Shown here one piece after another: positions 1-4,797 of a DNA stretch of 6,991 nucleotides. Where the stretch lies: contig JAQUNT010000117.1 in the NCBI GenBank assembly GCA_028717525.1, positions 1-6,991 of the forward strand, in the 5' to 3' direction. This DNA is from Elusimicrobiota bacterium (lineage in GTDB: Bacteria > Elusimicrobiota > Elusimicrobia > UBA1565 > UBA9628). Under the pieces are notes generated by a model. The model worked only from the letters and a program-made list of their open reading frames with translations, was not told the DNA's origin and did not search any database. The translations under genes were made by a program, and so were the position numbers. Position 1 is the first letter of the stretch; every line of letters starts with the position of its first letter.

Positions 1-490
1 GGGAGCCCGGGTTCTGCGCCACGGGCATCAGGCACAGGGCGGTGACCCCGGTTTCCGCCAGGGCGTCGAGCTGGGGGATGACTCCCGCGAAGGTCCCGGG
101 CTTGGAGAAGGTCCCGACATGGAGCTCGTAGAGGACCAAGCGCTCCAAGGGCAGGCCCTTCCCGCCGCGGTCGTGCCAGCAGAAGGCGGGGTCCGCCACG
201 GCCGAGGGGCCGTGCACGCCGAGGGGCTGGCAGCGGGAGGCGGGGTCGGGCCGGGCGCGCCTGCCGTCCAGGCGGTAGAAGTAGCGGGCGCCGGGCTGGA
301 GCCCGGGCACGCTGGCCCAATGGTATCCTGAGCCGTCCGTGTCCATGGGTACCGCGGAATCACGGGACACAAGACTTAATTCGACCCTGCGGGCCTTGGG
401 CGCCCAGACCAGGAATTCGCAGCGTCCGGCCCCCAGCCAGCGGGCGCCCAGGCCGGCAGGCTTGGCGCGAGCCGCTGCCTGCTCCTTCAC
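1..490 (-). CDS. treZ: Malto-oligosyltrehalose trehalohydrolase (TreZ), N-terminal part, cut by window edge
   Basis: TreZ hydrolyses the maltooligosyl-trehalose made by TreY, releasing trehalose from alpha-glucan ends in the cytoplasm. Only the first 163 codons are present, about a quarter of a usual TreZ. Residues 13-80 read as the N-terminal beta-sandwich (CBM48/isoamylase N) domain, with FLVWAPKARRVEL at 26-38 and GARYFYRLDG at 68-77. Then come PDPASRCQPLGVHGPS at 81-96 and the entry to the GH13 barrel: YELHVGTFSKPGTF at 121-134 and TALCLMPVAQNPG at 150-162. The YELHVGTF plus GTF spacing is what I recall for TreZ; branching enzymes have YEVHLGSW here. The start is GTG at 490-488, overlapping the stop of the upstream glgM-like gene by 4 nt (GTGA), with GGAG six bases upstream. 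The frame stays open to the window edge. Function comes from recalled family motifs. A debranching enzyme or GlgB is the alternative, less likely. Confidence 0.82.
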   Translation of the reverse strand, partial: MKEQAAARAKPAGLGARWLGAGRCEFLVWAPKARRVELSLVSRDSAVPMDTDGSGYHWASVPGLQPGARYFYRLDGRRARPDPASRCQPLGVHGPSAVADPAFCWHDRGGKGLPLERLVLYELHVGTFSKPGTFAGVIPQLDALAETGVTALCLMPVAQNPGS

Positions 491-1686
491 ACGAGGCTCC
501 GGTACAGCTGCAGGGTCTTGCGCGCCACGCCGGCCCAGGAGAACTGCGTCTCCACGCGGCGCCGGCCATCGGCCGCGAAGCGCCTGCCCAGAGCGGGGCT
601 GGCCAGGACTTTGTTGACGGCCGCGGCCAGGTCCTGGGAGAACTTGCGGGGGTCCTTGGGCTCGTAGGTCCCGTCCCGGCGCGGCGCGAAAGGCACGAGC
701 AGGCCGGTCTTCCCCGGGACGACGACCTCCAGGATGCCGCCGGTGGCGGAGGCGACCACGGGCGCGCCGCAGGCCATGGCCTCGACGTTGATGATGCCGA
801 AGGGCTCGTAGATGGAAGGGCAGCAGAAGACCGCGGCGTGGCTGTAGAGTTCGATGACCTCGGGCTTGGAAAGCATCTTCTGGATCCAGACCACGTCCTT
901 GCGCACCCTGCGGATGCGGGCGACCGCGGCCGCCATCTCGGCGGCGATCTCCTTGGTATCCGGCGCGCCGGCGCAGAGCACGACCTGGGCCTGGGGGTCG
1001 ATGCGCGGCAGGGCGTTGACCAAGTGGATGATGCCCTTCTGCCGGGTGATGCGGCCCACGAAGAGGACGTAGGGTCGGTCCAGGGCGATGCCCCATTGCT
1101 TCCGGGTCTTCGTGGCAGCGCTGGGACGGTACTCCTGGAGGTCGATGCCGTTGTGGATGACGTGGACCTTGGAGCCCGGGATGTCGTAGCAGGAGAGGAT
1201 GTCCTTCTTCATGCCGGCGGAGACGGCGATGATGGCGTCGGCGGCCTCCACGGCGTTGCGCTCGATCCAGGAGGAGAGGTCGTAGGCGTTGCCGAGCTGC
1301 TCGCGCTTCCAGGGGCGCAGGGGCTCCAAGGAATGCGTGGTCATGACGAAGGGGATTTTGTGGAGGATCTTGGTGAAGAAGCCGCCGAGGTTCGTGTACC
1401 AAGTGTGGCAGTGGACGATGTCCGCGGTATTGTTCTTGCAGAACTGCAGGTTGACGCTCACGGCCTCCAGGGCCTTGCCATAGCCTTTGTACGCGCCCAT
1501 GGAGAGATCCTTCCAGGATCCGAATCCGGTGACCTGCAGGCGGGGCTTCCGGGAGCGCTGGTCCCCGAAGCAGCGCACCTCCACGTCCATGAGCTTGGTC
1601 AGCTCCCGGGTCAGGTACTCCACGGCCACGCCCGCGCCGCCGTAGGTATAAGGAGGGTACTCGTTGGTGTAGAAGACGACTTTCAT
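487..1686 (-). CDS. glgM: GT4 glycogen synthase / alpha-maltose-1-phosphate synthase (actinobacterial GlgA/GlgM type)
   Basis: This is a 399-residue GT-B retaining glycosyltransferase of family GT4, the short 'Corynebacterium-type' glycogen synthase whose mycobacterial member (GlgM, Rv1212c) makes maltose-1-phosphate from ADP-glucose and glucose-1-phosphate. The N-terminal Rossmann domain opens with EYPPYTYGGAG (9-19), the glycine-rich acceptor/phosphate loop, followed by HCHTWYTNLGG (92-102) and THSLEPLRPWK (117-127), characteristic of this subfamily. The C-terminal donor domain has HNGID (178-182), FVGRITRQKG (209-218, the R and K that contact the nucleotide phosphates) and the E-x7-E pair E294/E302 in EPFGIINVE. 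The length matches the family, with no missing catalytic residue seen. ATG at 1686 gives the expected N-terminus. No good Shine-Dalgarno precedes it, but a TACAAT hexamer lies six bases upstream. It is translationally coupled to the downstream treZ. Whether the product is glycogen or maltose-1-phosphate cannot be read from the sequence. Confidence 0.88.
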   Translation of the reverse strand: MKVVFYTNEYPPYTYGGAGVAVEYLTRELTKLMDVEVRCFGDQRSRKPRLQVTGFGSWKDLSMGAYKGYGKALEAVSVNLQFCKNNTADIVHCHTWYTNLGGFFTKILHKIPFVMTTHSLEPLRPWKREQLGNAYDLSSWIERNAVEAADAIIAVSAGMKKDILSCYDIPGSKVHVIHNGIDLQEYRPSAATKTRKQWGIALDRPYVLFVGRITRQKGIIHLVNALPRIDPQAQVVLCAGAPDTKEIAAEMAAAVARIRRVRKDVVWIQKMLSKPEVIELYSHAAVFCCPSIYEPFGIINVEAMACGAPVVASATGGILEVVVPGKTGLLVPFAPRRDGTYEPKDPRKFSQDLAAAVNKVLASPALGRRFAADGRRRVETQFSWAGVARKTLQLYRSLV

Positions 1687-1692
1687 GGCCCT

Positions 1693-1698
1693 ATTGTA
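1693..1698 (-). promoter_or_regulatory. Candidate -10 element for glgM, with leaderless-type spacing
   Basis: On the minus strand TACAAT (5 of 6 to TATAAT) ends six bases before the glgM ATG, so transcription would be expected to start at or next to the A of ATG. No convincing -35 hexamer lies 16-18 bases upstream. The run AGGG before the ATG is too close (2 nt) to act as a normal ribosome binding site. The element sits just after a candidate terminator. Call rests on one hexamer in an AT-rich patch. Confidence 0.35.
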
Positions 1699-1700
1699 GT

Positions 1701-1738
1701 AAAAAGGGGTCAGACTAAATCGCGAGCAAGCCGACCCC
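1701..1738 (-). terminator. Candidate Rho-independent terminator after the tktA-tktB-eamA unit
   Basis: Read on the minus strand, GGGGTC (1738-1733) pairs with GACCCC (1711-1706), extended by one G-T and one G-C pair (1732/1712, 1731/1713), and is followed at once by TTTTT (1705-1701). The loop is long (about 17 nt) and contains the eamA stop codon (1717-1715), so the left arm lies within the last codons of eamA. The T run and position between two units support the call. The large loop and short T tract weaken it. Confidence 0.45.
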
Positions 1739-2143
1739 GGCGCAGATGAGCACCGTCCCGGCCAGCTTGACCCAAGAGAAGGTCTCGCCCAGGAAAGCCA
1801 GGGCCAGCAGGAAGGTGACCAGCGGGAAGGTGGAGCTCAGCGGCACGATGCGCATGGCCTCGCCCGAGGACAAGGCCTTGATGTAGCAGAAGACCGCCGC
1901 CATGGTCAGGACCAGGCTCGCCGCGATGAGCAGGACCGGGAGCTTCCCCCCCGCGGTCGCGGAGGGACGCACTCCCGGCCAGCCCCAGAAGAAGATCGCC
2001 AGGCAGATGGCGGCGTTGACTCCCATGCGCACCACGAAGGTCTCGTTGGGGCCCAGGTAGCGCAAGGTCAGCTTGTCGATGAAGCCCGCCGCGCCCCAGA
2101 GCACGACCGTCAGAGCGATGAAGAAGCCCGGCCCCTTGGGCAT
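1715..2143 (-). CDS. Half-size EamA/DMT-family membrane protein (single EamA domain)
   Basis: This is a 142-residue very hydrophobic protein with about five membrane segments (near residues 5-22, 36-54, 68-88, 98-118 and 124-142). It reads as one EamA domain: a WGAAGFIDKL start, a SGEAMRIVPLSSTFPLVTF stretch (93-111) and the typical LGETFSWVKLAGTVLICAG ending (118-136). Most drug/metabolite transporters have two EamA domains in about 300 residues. This is the half-size form (COG2510-like), which would have to pair with another copy. The substrate is unknown. It starts with ATG 4 nt after the tktB stop, and GGAG overlapping the end of tktB lies seven bases before the ATG, so it is almost certainly expressed with the transketolase genes. 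Transport of a sugar, nucleoside or related metabolite would suit the context, but that is inference. Confidence 0.82.
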   Translation of the reverse strand: MPKGPGFFIALTVVLWGAAGFIDKLTLRYLGPNETFVVRMGVNAAICLAIFFWGWPGVRPSATAGGKLPVLLIAASLVLTMAAVFCYIKALSSGEAMRIVPLSSTFPLVTFLLALAFLGETFSWVKLAGTVLICAGVGLLAI

Positions 2144-2147
2144 GGCC

Positions 2148-3089
2148 CTACTCCAGGTTCCGGATGCAGGCTTCCATGATGTGCGGGGCGCTGAGGCCGT
2201 GCCGCTCGTAAAGCTCGGCCGGCGTACCCGACTCGCCGGTCTCGCGCACGCCCAGGCGCACCACGGGCCGTCCCGCGCCGAGAGCGGTGGCGGCCTCGCA
2301 CGCCGCGCTGCCCAGGCCGCCCGCGATGTTGTGATCCTCCACCGTCACCAGCCGCTCGCTGTCCTTGACGAAATCCTCCAGCGAGTCGGCGTCGAAAGGC
2401 GCGAGCGTGCCGGCGTTGACCACCCGCACCGCGAAGCCCTTGGGCTGCAGCCCCTTGGCCGCGGCGACGGCTTCTCCCACGGTCCCGCCCGAGGCGAGCA
2501 CGGTGGCCTGGAAGTGAGCGGGCTGGGGCTGGGGCTGCCAGACCACGTCGAGCCGGCCGCAGGCGAAGCGGTAATCCGGCCCGTGGACGTCGTCGAGCTT
2601 CTGGCGCGTCAGGCGCAGGTAGACCGGGCCCTGGTGCTGGAGCATCCATTCCACGGCCTGGCGGGCCTCCGCGGCGTCGCCCGGCTGCAGGATGGTCATG
2701 CCGGGCAAGGAACGCATCGCGGCCACGTCCTCGAGCCCCATCTGCGAGGCCCCGTCGTCGCCGATGCCCAGGCCCGCGTGGGTGCCCACCAGCTTGACGT
2801 TGGCCCGGTTCAGGGTCACGGCCACGCGGATGGTCTCCAGCCGGCCGACCAGGAAGCAGGCGAAGCTGGTGCACACCGGGATCTTGCCCATCAGGGCCAG
2901 GCCCGCGGCCGCGGCGATCATGTTGGACTCCGCGATGCCGAACTCGAAGTGGCGCTCCGGATGCCTCTTGGCGAACTCGACCGTCATGGTGGACTTGGAC
3001 AGGTCCGAATCCAGGACCACGAGTCCGGGGAACTTGTCCGCCAGTTCGACCAACGCCTCGCCGAACGCTTCGCGTGTGGCCTTACCCAT
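2148..3089 (-). CDS. tktB: Transketolase, C-terminal subunit (pyrimidine-binding and C-terminal domains)
   Basis: This is the second half of a split, thiamine-diphosphate-dependent transketolase, which moves two-carbon ketol units between pentose-pathway sugars. At 313 residues it has the size usual for the stand-alone C-terminal subunit. The Pyr domain runs from the N-terminus to about 165: VLDSDLSKST (25-34), FGIAESNM (50-57) with E54 as the expected glutamate that activates the cofactor, and THAGLGIGDDGASQMGLEDV (103-122). The C-terminal domain starts near 195, with EDHNIAGGLGSA (251-262) and ETGESGTPAELYERHGL (283-299). The domains are joined by a Gln-Pro repeat linker (185-190). ATG at 3089 lies inside the end of tktA (8-nt overlap) and is preceded by AAGGAG with a 7-nt spacer. 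It must assemble with TktA to make the active site. DXS and pyruvate dehydrogenase E1-beta relatives are less likely, because the two-subunit layout and motifs fit transketolase. Confidence 0.92.
   Translation of the reverse strand: MGKATREAFGEALVELADKFPGLVVLDSDLSKSTMTVEFAKRHPERHFEFGIAESNMIAAAAGLALMGKIPVCTSFACFLVGRLETIRVAVTLNRANVKLVGTHAGLGIGDDGASQMGLEDVAAMRSLPGMTILQPGDAAEARQAVEWMLQHQGPVYLRLTRQKLDDVHGPDYRFACGRLDVVWQPQPQPAHFQATVLASGGTVGEAVAAAKGLQPKGFAVRVVNAGTLAPFDADSLEDFVKDSERLVTVEDHNIAGGLGSAACEAATALGAGRPVVRLGVRETGESGTPAELYERHGLSAPHIMEACIRNLE
2520..2537. repeat. Hexanucleotide repeat (about 3 units) coding the TktB interdomain linker
   Basis: GGGCT(G) units repeat in tandem on the plus strand. 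On the coding strand they read as three CAG-CCC pairs and give Gln-Pro-Gln-Pro-Gln-Pro at residues 185-190 of TktB, between the Pyr domain and the C-terminal domain. A gain or loss of a unit would stay in frame. Confidence 0.7.
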
Positions 3090-3894
3090 TGAGGATCTCC
3101 TTCAGGGCCTTCTCGGTCTCTTCCCGGTTCGGCGCCTTGCCGTGCCAGGCGACGTTGTCCTCCATGAAGGAGACGCCTTTGCCCTTGACGGTCTTGGCCA
3201 CGATGGCCTGGGGTTTGTCCTTGACCGCCTTGGCCGCGCTCAAGGCCGCGTCGATGGCGTCGAGGTCGTGCCCGTCTATCGTGCGCGTCTCCCAGCCGAA
3301 GCTCTTGAGCTTCTCTGCCAGAGGGTCGATGGGCATCACCTCGTCGACATGTCCGTCGATCTGTCCGTTGTTGTGGTCCACGATCACGGTGAGGTTGTCC
3401 AGCTTGAACTTGGCCGCGGCCATGAGCGCTTCCCAGACCTGGCCCTCCTGCATCTCGCCGTCGCCCGCCACCACGTAGACGCGCTGGCCGGTCTGGTCGA
3501 GCCGGGCGGCCAGGGCCATGCCCAGACCGATGGAAAGGCCCTGGCCCAAGGAACCCGTGGCCGCCTCGATGCCGGGCAGGCGGTGACGCTCCGGATGGCC
3601 CTGCAGGCGGGAGCCCAGCTTGCGCAGGGTCATGAGCTCTTCCTTGGGGAAGAAGCCGCGCTGCGCCATGACCGCGTAGAGGGCCGGGCAGGCGTGGCCC
3701 TTGGACAGGATCAGGCGGTCGCGCTGCGGCCGATCGGGCCGCTGGGGGTCGTGGCGCAGGTGCTTGTCGTAAAGCACGGTCAGGATGTCGATGACGGAGA
3801 GGGATCCGCCCGGATGGCCGGAGCCCGCAGCCGCGATCATGCGGATGATGTCCGCGCGCAGCGCTTTGGTCAAAGGCAGGAGTTGGGTAGGCAC
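3082..3894 (-). CDS. tktA: Transketolase, N-terminal subunit (thiamine-diphosphate PP domain)
   Basis: This is the first half of the split transketolase; it binds the diphosphate of thiamine diphosphate and Mg2+. At 270 residues it is the normal length for the stand-alone N-terminal subunit. GSGHPGGSLS (24-33) holds the conserved His27. SKGHACPALYAV follows at 64-75, then GSLGQGLSIGLGMALAA (114-130). The cofactor motif runs from GDGE (144-147) to NN (175-176), the classic GDG...NN signature. NVAWHGKAPN is at 247-256. The start is GTG at 3894, which puts 23 residues before GSGHPGG as expected. No Shine-Dalgarno precedes it, and a TAAAAT hexamer ends only five bases upstream, pointing to a leaderless mRNA. 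Its 3' end overlaps tktB by 8 nt, a sign of coupled translation and equal subunit dose. It heads the minus-strand unit and faces away from punA. Confidence 0.92.
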   Translation of the reverse strand: MPTQLLPLTKALRADIIRMIAAAGSGHPGGSLSVIDILTVLYDKHLRHDPQRPDRPQRDRLILSKGHACPALYAVMAQRGFFPKEELMTLRKLGSRLQGHPERHRLPGIEAATGSLGQGLSIGLGMALAARLDQTGQRVYVVAGDGEMQEGQVWEALMAAAKFKLDNLTVIVDHNNGQIDGHVDEVMPIDPLAEKLKSFGWETRTIDGHDLDAIDAALSAAKAVKDKPQAIVAKTVKGKGVSFMEDNVAWHGKAPNREETEKALKEILNG

Positions 3895-3912
3895 ACGGCA
3901 TTTTATTAAATG

Positions 3913-3921
3913 TGCTAGAAT
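3913..3921 (+). promoter_or_regulatory. Candidate extended -10 promoter of the punA-pdp-upp operon
   Basis: TGCTAGAAT combines a TG dinucleotide one base before TAGAAT (5 of 6 to TATAAT), an extended -10 element, and there is no recognisable -35 at 16-18 bases, as is common for that class. Transcription would start near 3928, giving a leader of about 23 nt that contains the AAGGAG ribosome binding site of punA. Confidence 0.5.
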
Positions 3922-3927
3922 CGAGCA
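3913..3927. promoter_or_regulatory. Operator-like imperfect palindrome between the divergent units
   Basis: TGCTaGAaTCgAGCA is a dyad centred on 3920: four outer pairs (TGCT/AGCA), one mismatch and two inner pairs. It covers the -10 of the punA promoter and most of the -35 of the tktA promoter, where a bound regulator could affect both. A short AT dyad, TTTATTAAA (3902-3910), lies next to it over the tktA -10. A palindrome this short can arise by chance and no regulator gene is visible. Confidence 0.25.
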
Positions 3928-3932
3928 ACACT

Positions 3933-3938
3933 AAGGAG
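3933..3938 (+). promoter_or_regulatory. Ribosome binding site of punA
   Basis: AAGGAG stands 12 nt before the ATG at 3951, a slightly long spacer. It selects that ATG rather than the in-frame GTG at 3912, which would lie upstream of this site and inside the -10 region of the promoter. Confidence 0.65.
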
Positions 3939-3950
3939 CCCGCCTACACC

Positions 3951-4781
3951 ATGGAAATCAAAACCTACATCGGAGCCGTGCGCAAAGCGGCCGACTACGT
4001 CAAGACCAAGGTTCCTGGTTTCTCCCCCCAGGTCGGCATCATCCTCGGCTCCGGCTTGGCCAAGGCCGTCCCGACCCTCGAGAAGTCCGTCATCCTCCCC
4101 TACAGCGACATCCCGGGCTTCCCGCGCACCACCGTGGCCGGCCACATGGGCAAGCTCATCCTCGGCCACTTGCACGGCAAGAGCGTGGCCGTCATGCAGG
4201 GCCGCTTCCACTACTACGAGGGGCACTCCATGGAGAGCATCGCCCTGCCCCTGCGCATGCTCGAGTACCTCGGCCTCAAGACGGTGTTCCTGACCGCGGC
4301 CGTGGGCTCGGTGCGCGAGGAGATCAAGCCCGGCCACTTCGTGGCGGTCAGCGACCACATCAACTTCATGGGCCGCAACCCCTTGCGCGCCTTCCATGAG
4401 GAGGAGTTCGGGGAGATGTTCCCGAACCTGGTCAACGCCTATGACGCGGAGCTGCGCAAGAAGGTCGTGGCCATCTGCCACAAGAACAAGCTTCCCGTGC
4501 ACGAGGGAGTCTACACCGCGGTCTGCGGGCCGTCCTACGAGACGCCGGCCGAGATCCGCGCCTTCCGGGTCTGGGGCGGCGACGTGGTGGGCATGTCCGT
4601 GGTCCCGGAGGTCATCCCGGCCCGGCAGATGGGCATCAAGGTCACGGCTCTGACCTGGATCTCCAACATGTGCAGCGGCATGAAAGGCGCGTCCCTGAAC
4701 CACAGCGAGGTCCTGGAGCTCGGAGCCAAGGTTTCCGAGGGCCTGCGCCTCGTGCTCAACGACTTCATCAAGGCCGCTTAG
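3951..4781 (+). CDS. punA: Purine nucleoside phosphorylase (trimeric, PNP/MTAP family)
   Basis: This enzyme cleaves inosine, guanosine and their deoxy forms with phosphate to the free base and (deoxy)ribose-1-phosphate in the cytosol. At 276 residues it is the trimeric family-2 type. Phosphate-site motifs are GIILGSGLA (29-37), VAGHMG (62-67) and QGRFHYYEG (83-91). The base-specificity motifs are GPSYETPAE (193-201), where E197 corresponds to human Glu201, GMSVVPEV (214-221), and SNM (238-240), where N239 corresponds to human Asn243. Together these predict 6-oxopurines as substrates. Odd: the loop that is TNAAGG in typical PNPs reads TAAVGSVREEIKPG (115-128), closer to methylthioadenosine phosphorylase. 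The ATG at 3951 is chosen for its AAGGAG site. An in-frame GTG 39 nt upstream lies in the promoter. First gene of the operon, 16 nt before pdp. Confidence 0.9.
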   Translation: MEIKTYIGAVRKAADYVKTKVPGFSPQVGIILGSGLAKAVPTLEKSVILPYSDIPGFPRTTVAGHMGKLILGHLHGKSVAVMQGRFHYYEGHSMESIALPLRMLEYLGLKTVFLTAAVGSVREEIKPGHFVAVSDHINFMGRNPLRAFHEEEFGEMFPNLVNAYDAELRKKVVAICHKNKLPVHEGVYTAVCGPSYETPAEIRAFRVWGGDVVGMSVVPEVIPARQMGIKVTALTWISNMCSGMKGASLNHSEVLELGAKVSEGLRLVLNDFIKAA

Positions 4782-4797
4782 GCCTTCCGGAGGCCCC

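Larger units (their letters stand above)
3900..3928 (-). promoter_or_regulatory. Candidate promoter of the tktA-tktB-eamA unit
   Basis: On the minus strand TTGCTC (3928-3923, matching the first three bases of TTGACA) is followed after exactly 17 bases by TAAAAT (3905-3900, 5 of 6 to TATAAT). The expected transcription start falls on or next to the GTG start codon of tktA at 3894, leaving essentially no 5' leader. It overlaps the opposite-facing punA promoter, so RNA polymerase probably cannot occupy both at once. Confidence 0.5.

Noticed and set aside
28..372. 114-codon minus-strand frame at the left edge
   Set aside because: Proline/alanine/serine-rich shadow of the TreZ frame, which runs in another minus frame from GTG 490 and carries clear GH13 motifs.
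1714..1730. TTGCTCG followed by ATT.TAG-like sequence shared by the eamA 3' end and the tktA promoter region
   Set aside because: The eamA copy encodes the last residues LLAI and its stop codon, and its spacing to the TACAAT hexamer (25 nt) is too long for a promoter.
838..1749. 303-codon plus-strand open frame opposite the glgM-like gene
   Set aside because: It lies fully antisense to a well-supported GT4 gene, is dominated by V, G, L, D, H residues and has no recognisable domain. Long antisense frames are expected in GC-rich DNA.
1684..2150. Ten-base identity TAGGGCCATG at the starts of both eamA (2150-2141) and glgM (1693-1684)
   Set aside because: In eamA part of it is the tktB stop codon and a GGAG lies just upstream; in glgM it joins the end of a -10-like hexamer. 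Two short matches in GC-rich DNA are too few to claim a shared element.
2520..2537. Possible G-quadruplex on the plus strand at the GGGGCT repeat
   Set aside because: Only three runs of three or more G are present close together; a fourth is missing, so a stable three-tier quadruplex is not supported.
2073..3909. Long plus-strand open frames (2073-3092 and 2692-3909) opposite tktA and tktB
   Set aside because: They mirror the two transketolase subunits in other frames, show no domain motifs and have low-complexity composition.
3912..3950. In-frame GTG at 3912 as the start of punA, adding 13 residues
   Set aside because: It would overlap the candidate -10 element and lie upstream of the AAGGAG site. 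The extra residues have no counterpart in the family as I recall it.
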